Of a stretch of DNA of 64,000 bases, positions 36,875 to 45,448 are shown piece after piece. The stretch is from Acidisarcina polymorpha (GTDB lineage Bacteria; Acidobacteriota; Terriglobia; Terriglobales; Acidobacteriaceae): contig NZ_CP030840.1 of NCBI RefSeq assembly GCF_003330725.1, forward strand, positions 6,690,116-6,754,115, given 5' to 3'. The notes beneath the pieces are model-generated. The model had not been told where the DNA came from. It made no database searches and saw only the letters and a list, made by a program, of their open reading frames with translations. Position numbers and translations under genes: made by a program. How positions within the stretch are numbered: position 1 is the first letter of the stretch; each line of letters begins with the position of its first letter.

Positions 36875-36895
36875 TTTGTCGCATCCTGCGACCTA
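36875..36895 (+). promoter_or_regulatory. 21-base palindromic element upstream of kinase 2
   Basis: Same 21-base sequence as 26152-26172 (minus), containing GTCGCATCCTGCGAC; it lies ~170 bases upstream of the second kinase start. Confidence 0.55.
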
Positions 36896-36952
36896 CTTTT
36901 TGTTGTTTCTACGGAAGAGGGATGGGAAACTTTGTTCGGAATCGTTTGTGCT

Positions 36953-36970
36953 ACGCGGGTTCGCCCGCGT
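36953..36970. promoter_or_regulatory. GC-rich TTCG-tetraloop hairpin in kinase 2 leader
   Basis: ACGCGGG, loop TTCG, CCCGCGT: a perfect 7-bp stem with the extra-stable tetraloop, between the palindromic element and the kinase start. No T-run follows. It might be a leader structure or a remnant terminator of the S41 gene. Confidence 0.4.
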
Positions 36971-37063
36971 GCCGAAGCAAATCTCGAGCCAAGCACCGTT
37001 GGTGAAGAGCATAAGGTCGTCCCCACCGGCATAAGCTCAATTTGTCAATCTGGCGTGTGCGCG

Positions 37064-38440
37064 GTGGATGTGCAGAGAACCATTACGGATCCCGATTGCA
37101 ATCACTTTCGACTGTTCCTGATTGAGCCCTGCTCGCGGACTGTCTTAGCGAGACGAGATGGCGAGCGCTGGGTTCTACCTCGTGCGAACATACCGCGTTG
37201 GAGCCGGATTGCACCAAACATACTGTCGAAGATAAGAGGACAACTTGGCATTCAAGCTATCGTTCTCGATGAACTTGATGCTCTTGCTCACGACTCGTTG
37301 ATTTTGGCTGAGGTGATCGACCGTCCTCAATCGGGTAACGATAGCTCCTTTTCCTGGAAAAACCTTCGCGACCTTGCGACAGATGAGTTTGTGGGCGAGG
37401 AACTCCGAACCGTTCGAGCTCTGGTGTTTGAAGGGACAACCGGACGCGGGCAATTCTCTCGTCTAGGTTGGTTTAGCGAGGTGTTGTCATGGACCGCCTC
37501 CCATACCGATGTAGCGACTAAGCAATTCGTGGAGATCAAACAGGTCAATGCCGCGTCGAGTTCCACACTCATCCGGTTTGCGACAGAGAATGGTTTTGCG
37601 GTCTGGTTCAAAGCGGTCGCGGACCCGTCCATGATCGAATACCGCGTGACGGTTAAACTGAGAGAATACTTCCCCGATTACCTTCCAACACTTCTGGCGA
37701 CGCACGATGTGTGGCACGCCTGGCTTATGGAGGACGCGGGCCGGCCTCTGGACGAAATGGAAAATGCCCGTCCTCGCCTCTTTGAAGAAGTGGCCCGTCA
37801 TCTCGCGGAACTGCAGAAGGCCAGTATTCCAAAAGCTGCATCTCTACTCGTGCAGGGTTGCGCCGATCTGAGGCTATCCGCACTCCGCGCCCGGATGCCC
37901 GCAATCATGGCGTCCCTTGAGGAAGCTGTCGAGATACCTGATTATGGGAGTCATACCTACTTGCGCAAGGCTAGAATTCGAGCACTCCATCAGATTTTCA
38001 AAGATGCTGCAGATCAACTGCAAGCCAGTAGCATCCCTGACACCCTGGTTCATTCCGACGTCAGTACAGAGAACATCCTCATCGGGGACGGCACTTGCGT
38101 CTTCGCCGATTGGGCAGAGGCCGCGGTCGGTAACCCGATGGCGAACTTTGAACAGCTGAGGATACAAGTGGCACAGCATCACAATGCAGCTGCCGTCCAT
38201 GGCAGGTTGCTCGCTGCGTACATGCGTACGTGGTCAAGCCAGCTTAGTGATTCGCAAATACGGAAAGCGTTCATGGCCACTCCGCCTGTGGCAATCGCGA
38301 TGTATCTGAACACTCGTCGCGACTGGCTTACTCCCGAGAAATTGCGAGAGCCAGAGTTTGTACGATACGCAAGGGCCATGGCACGTCAGATGGATCGTGC
38401 CGTTCGGGAATACGAAGCTCGCGAAGCATTGACTGCATGA
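37064..38440 (+). CDS. APH-like kinase with NUDIX-like N-terminus, copy 2
   Basis: 458 residues from GTG at 37064, chosen because the similarity to the lasso-operon kinase (24270-25622) begins at ITDPDCNHFRLFLIEP; the frame runs open to a TTG at 36932 and the start is uncertain. Same plan: NUDIX-like residues without the NUDIX box (GERWVLPR, LGIQAIVLDELDALA), then the kinase (VWFKAVAD, catalytic loop VHSDVSTENIL, FADWAEAAVGNP). Its neighbours are CHAT and S41 proteases, not lasso genes. The two kinases share an upstream element. Substrate unknown. Confidence 0.8.
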   Translation: MDVQRTITDPDCNHFRLFLIEPCSRTVLARRDGERWVLPRANIPRWSRIAPNILSKIRGQLGIQAIVLDELDALAHDSLILAEVIDRPQSGNDSSFSWKNLRDLATDEFVGEELRTVRALVFEGTTGRGQFSRLGWFSEVLSWTASHTDVATKQFVEIKQVNAASSSTLIRFATENGFAVWFKAVADPSMIEYRVTVKLREYFPDYLPTLLATHDVWHAWLMEDAGRPLDEMENARPRLFEEVARHLAELQKASIPKAASLLVQGCADLRLSALRARMPAIMASLEEAVEIPDYGSHTYLRKARIRALHQIFKDAADQLQASSIPDTLVHSDVSTENILIGDGTCVFADWAEAAVGNPMANFEQLRIQVAQHHNAAAVHGRLLAAYMRTWSSQLSDSQIRKAFMATPPVAIAMYLNTRRDWLTPEKLREPEFVRYARAMARQMDRAVREYEAREALTA

Positions 38441-38458
38441 GCGGATTTCAAGGACGGT

Positions 38459-39202
38459 CTAGTCGATGCTGACCGGATAATAATAAGGGGCTCCATCTCC
38501 TAGACGCTGGGTTCCAAGAAAGTATTTGCCTGTGCCCACTTGATCTATGTCCAACTCAATTTGCAATTCAGTGCGTGGGCCATCCGCGGTCGCAATTCCC
38601 TCGGTCGACACTATCAACGACGACGTGCTCTTATCGCGGGCAAGAAAGATGCGATAGGTGCCGGACGGGCTGTAGTACGGCAGGAGGAGATGCAGATTCA
38701 GAGCTCTGCGTGGCAACCGAATTGGACCAGATGCTGATGCTTCAGCACCTCGCGATGCGCCATCGGAGGTCAGATCAACCCGAACAGGAATGCGACTGAT
38801 CGATGCGCTGGAGAGGCGAGCTACTTCCTCATTCCGTTCCCGTTGGTGCCATACCGACCAGGAGAGGGCGACCAGGCTGAGGCAAGCCATAATGCCCGCG
38901 AGCTTCCAGTTCCCAAGGATCGATCGGGCCGCAAGGACGGGCCTTGCCTGCAGCCCTCTGGTGCGTTCTCGCCGCAACTCGATGAGGTCGCGAGTGCATT
39001 CGGCACACCGCAGGATATGGAGATCGTTCAGTTCGGATAGCTCGACGTTCCTTGGCGACTCTACGAAGGCCCTGAGAGTCGCGGGCCCAGGGCAGCCAAT
39101 CCGATCGGGGTTTGGATGGTTATTGAGCACAAACTCCTCTGCTTTGTTAAACAGATGCGTATCGTTCTCGTCGTCCTCCCGGAAAGTTCGGAAGCTTTTC
39201 AC
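38459..39202 (-). CDS. Anti-sigma-like membrane protein
   Basis: 247 residues from a GTG at 39202, which has AAGG just upstream (a GTG at 39223 is possible). The N-terminal ~80 residues carry a zinc-finger-like segment (ILRCAECTRDLIEL); one membrane helix follows (LAGIMACLSLVALSWSVW), then ~130 extracytoplasmic residues ending in a beta-rich part (TYRIFLARD, YYYPVSID). Directly downstream of the sigma gene, so a cognate anti-sigma factor is likely. Confidence 0.78.
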   Translation of the reverse strand: MKSFRTFREDDENDTHLFNKAEEFVLNNHPNPDRIGCPGPATLRAFVESPRNVELSELNDLHILRCAECTRDLIELRRERTRGLQARPVLAARSILGNWKLAGIMACLSLVALSWSVWHQRERNEEVARLSSASISRIPVRVDLTSDGASRGAEASASGPIRLPRRALNLHLLLPYYSPSGTYRIFLARDKSTSSLIVSTEGIATADGPRTELQIELDIDQVGTGKYFLGTQRLGDGAPYYYPVSID

Positions 39203-39232
39203 GTAACCCTTCCCTGATTTCACCGGCTCATA

Positions 39233-39808
39233 CTAATCCTTGCTTGGTCGCACTTGAATGCCCAGTCTCCTGCGAATGCGATTAATCTCGCGTTGGCATC
39301 TGATGCGAATCGAATCCTTTGGCTTTTGCACCTCCTCAGCGACCTCCTCCCATGTGCTGCGAGCACCATAACGCATGAGCATGGCGCGTTGCAGATCCGG
39401 TGGCGTGTCGTACAGGATTGCAGCGAGATCGTGTTCTGCATGAATAGCGTCAGTCGCGGGGGCGACCGGCGACAAGAGGAGTTCGACATCGTCGCACGCT
39501 CCTTCCAGAGTTATCTTTGATCTTGCGCGGCGCTCCCGGCGGATCGCATTTCGATAGGCACGACCAAGTTCGGTCCGCGCCTCTTCCAAACTGACGGGGG
39601 CCAGGTCCGCTAGTTTTTCCTTCGTTTGCTGAATGGCAGATTCCATTAGTTCGTGAGCGAGGGACTCGTCGCCCAGCAGATTAGCTGCCATATGTTTGGC
39701 ATCCGGCCATTCTGCCCTCACAGCTGCTCGCATGACCGGCGCGATCCAGCGGCCGTGGGGTGTGAACCCGATAACCCAGACGAGATCTGAAGGCGAAGGG
39801 GATGCCAT
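39233..39808 (-). CDS. ECF-type sigma factor
   Basis: 191 residues. Region 2 is weakly conserved (AANLLGDESLAHELMESAIQ, AYRNAIRRERRARS); region 4 is clearer (LQRAMLMRYGARSTWEEVAE, then KPKDSIRIRCQREINRIRR). Such divergent sigma factors with CHAT and membrane anti-sigma neighbours are common in acidobacteria (general impression). Divergent from the 39993 gene. Confidence 0.72.
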   Translation of the reverse strand: MASPSPSDLVWVIGFTPHGRWIAPVMRAAVRAEWPDAKHMAANLLGDESLAHELMESAIQQTKEKLADLAPVSLEEARTELGRAYRNAIRRERRARSKITLEGACDDVELLLSPVAPATDAIHAEHDLAAILYDTPPDLQRAMLMRYGARSTWEEVAEEVQKPKDSIRIRCQREINRIRRRLGIQVRPSKD

Positions 39809-39992
39809 AGGGGCCCGCAGAAGGGCCTAGAGGGAAGCGCCATTGCTTCACCCGCCCTGTCTAAATTCAAAATAACCCAACTCTAAAGAAAAAATCCACA
39901 CAGCCATCAGATTTTCCAGATTGACGTGTTCGTTTTCCTCGTTTTCGGTGGCTTAAAGAGTATAGGGGTTATTCCCTACTTCTTTCTCAGAG

Positions 39993-40739
39993 GTGAATAT
40001 GGCCGCCCTCCCCCAAATGCAAGAACAGCCGCAATCATGGAGTAAGGAAGCATTCGCCATGGCTCGCCAGGCGAAGGTGCTTTCAGGACATAAGCTGGAA
40101 CCACTGGTCGTTCGATTGCAGCGTCACAGCGGTCGCTCCAAAGAGGCTTGCTGGAAGTTCATTATCCAGCAAGGGCTCCAGGAAAAGATGGATCACAGAC
40201 GCTGGACTGACGACGAAATCGAGACATTGAGAGAAGAACTGGTCAAGCGGTCCATCGAAGAGGTCGCTAAGAAGCTCGATCGAACTCCCGAGGCGGTCCG
40301 CAGTATCCTAAAGCGGAACAAGCTCCGGGTTAGGGATATCCGGTGCGATCTTTTCTCCGTGGAGAACCTCGCTGCCGCCCTGCACATTAGGAAACCGGAG
40401 ATCCAATACTGGATCGACCAGAATTGGCTTCCGGCAACCATGGTAAGCAAAGGACGCTTGCGCTTTTACACCATTACGCCGGAAGCTCTCCTTCACCTCC
40501 ACAAACATCACCACATGGACGTCCTTGGCCGCGGTCTTCCGAACCAATCACTGTTCGAAGCCTACGTCCAGTACTGTTACTCGCCGAAGCATACGGTCGG
40601 CGAACAGCTTTTGGACGTGCGTCGAGACAAACGTGAACGGGCCGCCTTCTCTGCGGTCTCGAAATCCAGACAAGTGCAACAGCAAGAACCGGAGGATGAG
40701 TATGCGGGAGAAGAAGGAAGATATCGTGTGCGTATCTGA
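39993..40739 (+). CDS. Myb/SANT-like plus MerR-like HTH protein
   Basis: 248 residues. Residues ~65-110 form a Myb/SANT-like unit (RRWTDDEIETLREELVKR, IEEVAKKLDRTPEAVRSIL), followed at ~120-170 by a MerR/excisionase-like helix-turn-helix (LFSVENLAAALHIRKPEIQY, LRFYTITPEALLHL). Probably DNA-binding; targets unknown. The 3' end overlaps the next gene. Confidence 0.72.
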   Translation: MNMAALPQMQEQPQSWSKEAFAMARQAKVLSGHKLEPLVVRLQRHSGRSKEACWKFIIQQGLQEKMDHRRWTDDEIETLREELVKRSIEEVAKKLDRTPEAVRSILKRNKLRVRDIRCDLFSVENLAAALHIRKPEIQYWIDQNWLPATMVSKGRLRFYTITPEALLHLHKHHHMDVLGRGLPNQSLFEAYVQYCYSPKHTVGEQLLDVRRDKRERAAFSAVSKSRQVQQQEPEDEYAGEEGRYRVRI

Positions 40740-40965
40740 AGCAGAGCGCAGCCATTCCCTTACGCGAGAGGCCTGTCCCTGTTGTGGATGTCAGATAGGA
40801 TTCGACCACGTCTCGCTAGGCGAGTTGGCGACAAATATCCTATGCTGCATTCTGCTCATGGCCATAGCCATCCCTCTATTTTGTATAACTGAACACTGGC
40901 TTGAGCATCAGGGGCAAAGGTCATTCGACCACTTGATCTGGCGGGAACGGATCGACGATTTGTAA
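40702..40965 (+). CDS. Small zinc-ribbon membrane protein
   Basis: 87 residues, starting at the second of two close ATGs because GGAGG (40691-40695) is correctly spaced from it. Cys-rich EACPCCGCQIG, then one membrane helix (LATNILCCILLMAIAIPLF). Overlaps the end of the HTH gene by 38 bases, suggesting coupling. Function unknown. Confidence 0.6.
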   Translation: MREKKEDIVCVSEAERSHSLTREACPCCGCQIGFDHVSLGELATNILCCILLMAIAIPLFCITEHWLEHQGQRSFDHLIWRERIDDL

Positions 40966-41154
40966 TCCACCAAGGGTTGCGGAAAGGTATCGCCAAGCAC
41001 TCTATCAAAGCACAGCTTTGTCGCACTCAAAATGCTAGGTTTTAGGCCCGTTCGAAATCGTTGCACAAACGATTCTTTGCCGACGCCTAGCGTGTGGCGT
41101 GCTTTTCAATAATTCGCCTTGCGAGTAGAGCATCAAGATAGCGTACCCGCCGAG

Positions 41155-41949
41155 TCATACATTGCCATCCACCGAAAAGTAGCGGCTCGGGGCGACTCCC
41201 GTCACACGTTTGAACATCGCTGTGAAGCTCCAAGCCGTATCATAGCCGACTGTATCTGCAATCTCCGTGAGCCGCCGCCCTTCAGCCATCAGTGGTAAGG
41301 CCGAGAACGCGCGCATTTGATCCCGCCACGCCTGGAAGGTGAGGTTGGCTTCGCGCTGAAGAAGACGGTTCAGAGTGCGTCTGGAGACTCCTAGACGTTC
41401 AGCCCATTGATCGAGTGTGCTCCTGTCGTTCGGCGTTCGTAGGAGGATGTCTTCCATCCTTCGAAGACGACGATCCCTCAACGTCGGAAGGCCTACGGGC
41501 TCGACCGCGGTCCACTTGATCTCACCCAGTAGAGCAGCGATGATTAGCGCGTCCTGCCCTTGCTGGTCATACTCAACGGGAATATCGATGACGCGGAGCA
41601 TCAATTCGCGAAGCAAGGCCGAGACGCCGATCATCCTCGGAACTTCAGGCGCTTCGGAAGGACAGACGTCTCTCCGGATGTAAAGAGCTCTCATTGCTAC
41701 CGGACCGAGACTCCCGATCCGATGAAGACACCCAGGAGGGAGCCATACGGCCCTCTGGGGAGGAACGATCCAATAACCGAAGTCGAACGTGACCTTCATG
41801 CTGCCCGAAGTGGCGCAGAGAAGCTTTGCGTGCGGGTGAGCATGAACAAAGCCGTTGTATCCAGCAGGAACGTCCTTAGCCAGCGTCGAAACCGGTCGCG
41901 GGGCCGTCTGAGTCTGAAGATTCACATGATCATAGGACTTGTTTTCCAT
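41155..41949 (-). CDS. AraC-family regulator with cupin
   Basis: 264 residues. N-terminal cupin-like sensor (HAHPHAKLLCATSGSMKV, RAVWLPPGCLHRIGSLG) and C-terminal AraC DNA-binding domain (LDQWAERLGVSRRTLNRLLQ, LTEIADTVGYDTAWSFTAMF then KRVTGVAPSRYF). Regulates unknown genes. A fragment of a very similar gene is at 10660-10764. Confidence 0.9.
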   Translation of the reverse strand: MENKSYDHVNLQTQTAPRPVSTLAKDVPAGYNGFVHAHPHAKLLCATSGSMKVTFDFGYWIVPPQRAVWLPPGCLHRIGSLGPVAMRALYIRRDVCPSEAPEVPRMIGVSALLRELMLRVIDIPVEYDQQGQDALIIAALLGEIKWTAVEPVGLPTLRDRRLRRMEDILLRTPNDRSTLDQWAERLGVSRRTLNRLLQREANLTFQAWRDQMRAFSALPLMAEGRRLTEIADTVGYDTAWSFTAMFKRVTGVAPSRYFSVDGNV

Positions 41950-41976
41950 GGCCTGATCGACGTAGGGATTTGTCAG

Positions 41977-42303
41977 CTACGAGAATTGGGTCTTCTTCTT
42001 CACCCGCGAGGAAACAAACTGAACAGATCGAGAAGAAGTCGGCTGCGACGTTGACAGTCGTTTCAACATCGCCTCCCCGGAAAGTGTCGTGTCCACCTTT
42101 GCAATTGCATGAGATGAATCGACATCATCCCTATTAGAAAAAACGGGCGTCGCAGCTATGGAAGATGTTGAAACGCTCGTGCTCTTGTGAGGCGACGTCC
42201 TCAAGAGAACTATTAATGCGCGCACAAGAAGGGCAGCTGCCAAGAGCCACAGGACAGGTCCTATCCAATTGTGCTTTCGATCATTTCGAACACGACCGTC
42301 CAT
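41977..42303 (-). CDS. Small single-helix membrane protein
   Basis: 108 residues with one membrane segment (WIGPVLWLLAAALLVRALIV) and a Ser/Thr-rich tail. No family recognised. It overlaps the upstream gene 42281-42508 by 23 bases, which supports both as a small operon. Confidence 0.42.
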   Translation of the reverse strand: MDGRVRNDRKHNWIGPVLWLLAAALLVRALIVLLRTSPHKSTSVSTSSIAATPVFSNRDDVDSSHAIAKVDTTLSGEAMLKRLSTSQPTSSRSVQFVSSRVKKKTQFS

Positions 42304-42508
42304 GCTTGCCCTCCACAGCTAAAGGCCTATTGAGCAAACGTTCATGGAAGGCCGCAATTGTCTGCTTCGCCGCCGTGTGTCGTTCATCCCAAAGCTCCGG
42401 CTGAGATCGTGCTATTTCCTCAGGTTCTATGATGTTTAGCGAAGGACCAATGAACAGATCGATGAGGACAATAAACATACTTTGAAGGACAAGAGCGCGA
42501 GCCCACAA
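42281..42508 (-). CDS. Small membrane protein
   Basis: 75 residues: N-terminal hydrophobic segment (ARALVLQSMFIVLIDLFIG) and a helical polar remainder (ELWDERHTAAKQTIAAFHER). Unknown family; supported mainly by overlap with the next gene. Confidence 0.38.
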   Translation of the reverse strand: MWARALVLQSMFIVLIDLFIGPSLNIIEPEEIARSQPELWDERHTAAKQTIAAFHERLLNRPLAVEGKHGRSCSK

Positions 42509-42845
42509 AGGTCACTCCACCGAGCCGCGTGCAATCGCGTCGCTTGCCGCTACGAGCTCGAGGTCCACAGCAAACGCGCGATTGAAGATATGCTTAATTG
42601 ACTTGCTAGCCGTGCCGGTTAGGTTTCCCCTTATCGGTCACGTCCGTTCTTAGTCGCGTCTCGCAAGCATGGCCTCCCGGTTTCAGGTGCGTCCTGCAGA
42701 TTGTCCCGTGCGAGAGGCCATTGCGCGCATACGGAAACCAGCCCTAAGAAGGTAGCTATTGCAATCTCATTGTTACAGTGTCTCTAGGTCGTATCTGCCG
42801 CTGCCGCTTTCGGCTTGGTCATTCCAATTAATCGGGAGCGTCTCC
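42509..42845. other. Intergenic, no gene seen
   Basis: 337 bases with no supported gene. Confidence 0.35.
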
Positions 42846-43274
42846 ATGGGATTCGGATCAAAGGTTTTCGACGCAACGATCATCTCAGCCATCTCTTCAG
42901 CGGTCTATGCCTTGATCTCTGCAGTGAGCCTCTTGCTCCTCGCGCTCTAGATAAGGGACGCACGTCGCTTCGGCGCAGCGCCGGCACTCTACGCGTTGCT
43001 CAAGGAACTTGAAGATCATATGGCAGCTGTCCGTGCACTCGACGGAAAGTCTGTTGATGAACCAGGGATTCGCGAGGTGATCGAGCGGTGCCTGGATTTT
43101 TTCGAACGAATCGAGCATTTGCGGAGTGCCGGCGTGATTCCGTCCACAATCTTAGGCCGGGCATTTGGCAATCCCTTAAAACGGATTTTAGCCGACCCCC
43201 GGTTCGCCGAAATGGTAAAGCGTAACGCGCCCGAATATGAGGAGGTGCTCATCCTTGCGGGTAAAATCAGCTGA
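42846..43274 (+). pseudogene. Membrane-anchored protein with in-frame TAG
   Basis: A membrane helix (TIISAISSAVYALISAVSLL, then LLAL) is followed by TAG at 42948-42950 and then, in the same frame, IRDARRFGAAPALYALLKEL and 95 more residues to 43274. Reading the TAG as a former CAG gives a continuous membrane-plus-helical protein similar in plan to DUF4760-like proteins (tentative). One substitution separates it from an intact gene. Confidence 0.65.
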
Positions 43275-43339
43275 CGAGCCTAAGTTGGAATCAACTGCAA
43301 CTATCATCCCTCACATCTCGGCCACGTACCAGAGAAAGC

Positions 43340-43492
43340 TTCAGGAGCGTCAAACACCTGATCGAAAGAATCAACCACTTCGTCCAGCACTACAACAGCT
43401 CCTGTTGACCCTTCGCATGGACCGCAACAGCAGACTCAATCCTTCAAAAGCTTGTACGTCTTTGTTCACGAATCTCTGGGACAGCACACTAG
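43340..43492 (+). pseudogene. IS630-type transposase C-terminal remnant
   Basis: FRSVKHLIERINHFVQHYNS, a stop (TGA), then PFAWTATADSILQKLVRLC and a second stop. This is the tail of an IS630-family DDE transposase. Confidence 0.7.
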
Positions 43493-43494
43493 GA

Positions 43495-44040
43495 GACCGT
43501 GAGCATTATCGTGGAAGCTGCCTCTTCTCTTTTGGAGGAGGAGGGTTTTGAGGATTCAATACCAATGCTGTGGGTGCAAAGGCGGGCGTGAGCATAGGGT
43601 CGGTATACCAGTACTTCACTAGTAAGGAAGCTCTCCTGAGCGCTATTATCGGGCGCGAGAGCGCGCCGCTTTTACGTGTCACTGAGGAGCTATCGCAAAC
43701 TTGCAGCTTCCACGCGGCGATTTAGTCCTGCATAAAGGCTTCAGTGCGAAACCATTGCGGCGCCCACAACTGGCTAGGCTGTCGACATCGCTGAGCGATT
43801 TGAGGTCTTCCACAGTTAGGTCTCTTCCCCCTTTTCTGAATTGCAGCCGTTATAGAACACATCCTTGAGTTTCCCGACGCTCCGAAGGTAACAAACAGAA
43901 GCATTGCCGCCGCAGATGTCTTAGCGATTACACGGGGTCTGGTCGACGCCGCAGGTGAAAGAAGAGAAGCGAGTGTCCATCGGCTTGACGCGGAGACTGC
44001 TCGGTGCCGTCTCGGGATACATAACCGGTGAAGCGCACCG
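43495..44040 (+). pseudogene. Broken TetR-family regulator
   Basis: Pieces in different frames: TVSIIVEAASSLLEEEGFE, then NAVGAKAGVSIGSVYQYFTS and KEALLSAIIGRE (helix-turn-helix), then the ligand-domain end EHILEFPDAPKVTNRSIAAA with DVLAITRGLVDAAGERREAS. Frameshifts near 43550 and a deletion in the middle inactivate it. Confidence 0.72.
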
Positions 44041-44337
44041 CTGACACATGCGCATCTCGGGCGCGAGGAGTTACGACAAGCTGGAACATATCTCAGCCAA
44101 TCACGCCGGCAGCATTCGCAAGATCCCGAGCATTGCTCTGATAGTCGCCATAGCCATTGGCAACGTAGTGGCATTTACGTGATCTTCGATGAGCGTCCAA
44201 CTTGTAAGAACAGACACACCGCCAAACCGTCCAGCAGCACGCGTCTCGATCAAAAGAGCCGAATAATTTGCCGCAAAATTGTCTTCTCGACCAAACTAGT
44301 CCTTGCACTCAGGCGGCGGATCATAAATTGTCGATAC

Positions 44338-45207
44338 TCATGCTAACGCACGTCGACGCGTGACCAAAGCTTTGACCCGTTCTGCGTCTGCGTGGGTTGC
44401 GGGCATATAGACGACCATGCTCAGGCCTACCTGCGCATCGATGGCGAAGGAGGAATATTCCAATGCGATGGACTCGCCCACCTCGGGCTGGACGCGTTTG
44501 ATACCCTCGCCGTGTTTTCGTACCTCGTGGTTGCGCCACATAGCCGCAAACTCCGGGCTTTCGCGGCTTAGCGCTTCGATAAGAGCTTGCGTCTGCTGAG
44601 ATGCGCCTGTGCGTGCGAGCTCAGCGCGGAACGTCGCGACCACGAAGCTGGCGATCTGTTCCCAGTCCGGCAACTGGGCCCGGAGGCGGGGGTGACAAAA
44701 CACCAGACGCAGAACGTTGCGCTCGACAGGCGACAAGGTGCCGTAGTCGATCAACACCGCAGCCGCTGCCTCGTTCCAGGCCACGACGTTCCATGCGGCA
44801 TCCTTGATCAACGCAGGGCTGCTCTCCAGGGCATCCAGCACTCGCTGCATACGTGGGGACACACCGTTCGTTCGTACGGGGGACTTTACTTCGGGCGGAC
44901 GGCCATGCGCGAGCAGATAAAGGTGCTCACGTTCGGTCTCTTCGAGGACCAGGGCGCGGGCGAGCCGGTCCAGCATATCCGCGGAGGGCGCCCCACCGCG
45001 ACCCTGTTCGAGCCATGTATACCAGGTGACGCTCACATGGGCACGTTGAGCCACTTCCTCGCGTCGTAAACCGGGCGTACGTCGTCTGGCGGTGGGCAGA
45101 TCAAAAGTCGCCGGATCCAGCCTGGATCGACGCTCTTTCAGATAGGTGCCAAGCAGGTTCTCGCTCTCTCGGTTTATCGTCCCAGCGTTTGTGATCATTT
45201 CGCCCAT
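44338..45207 (-). CDS. MmyB-type XRE transcription regulator
   Basis: 289 residues: N-terminal helix-turn-helix (TPGLRREEVAQRAHVSVTWY, TWLEQGRGGAPSADMLDRL) and MmyB-like ligand-binding domain (RVLDALESSPALIKDAAWN, VVAWNEAAAAVLIDYGTL, LRLVFCHPRLRAQLPDWE, VGESIALEYSSFAID). Such regulators usually control a divergent oxidoreductase gene and may bind a fatty-acid-like ligand. Divergent promoter block at 45203-45252. The original divergent partner appears to have been the stub at 45310. Confidence 0.9.
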   Translation of the reverse strand: MGEMITNAGTINRESENLLGTYLKERRSRLDPATFDLPTARRRTPGLRREEVAQRAHVSVTWYTWLEQGRGGAPSADMLDRLARALVLEETEREHLYLLAHGRPPEVKSPVRTNGVSPRMQRVLDALESSPALIKDAAWNVVAWNEAAAAVLIDYGTLSPVERNVLRLVFCHPRLRAQLPDWEQIASFVVATFRAELARTGASQQTQALIEALSRESPEFAAMWRNHEVRKHGEGIKRVQPEVGESIALEYSSFAIDAQVGLSMVVYMPATHADAERVKALVTRRRALA

Positions 45208-45252
45208 CCTGTTAGTCGGCCTACCGGTATACCGTCACTACTTTTCAAAGCC
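45203..45252. promoter_or_regulatory. Conserved divergent promoter block, copy 2
   Basis: Matches 5291-5340 almost base for base. It contains the perfect 10-base palindrome CGGTATACCG, a plausible operator of the MmyB-type regulator that starts at its edge. Confidence 0.6.
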
Positions 45253-45309
45253 GGACGGCAGGCAGAAGATAGCTAAAGCTGCAATCCCCATAGGGGAAGT
45301 TTAGAGCAC

Positions 45310-45372
45310 ATGCACATGAATCAACAAATAGAAGCGGTAGTGATCAACGAGTACCGAAACAACATGTCCTGA
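45310..45372 (+). pseudogene. 20-codon stub of an MDR oxidoreductase
   Basis: Reads MHMNQQIEAVVINEYRNNM and stops, aligning with the start of the intact oxidoreductase at 5390 ([18 protein letters not shown]). The rest of the gene is gone. Confidence 0.7.
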
Positions 45373-45448
45373 TCGCGGCGCAATACCGCTCACGGTGTGT
45401 ACTCGCTGGCGCAAGCGTCGCATCACCAGATTCAGTAAGGAGAATTAA

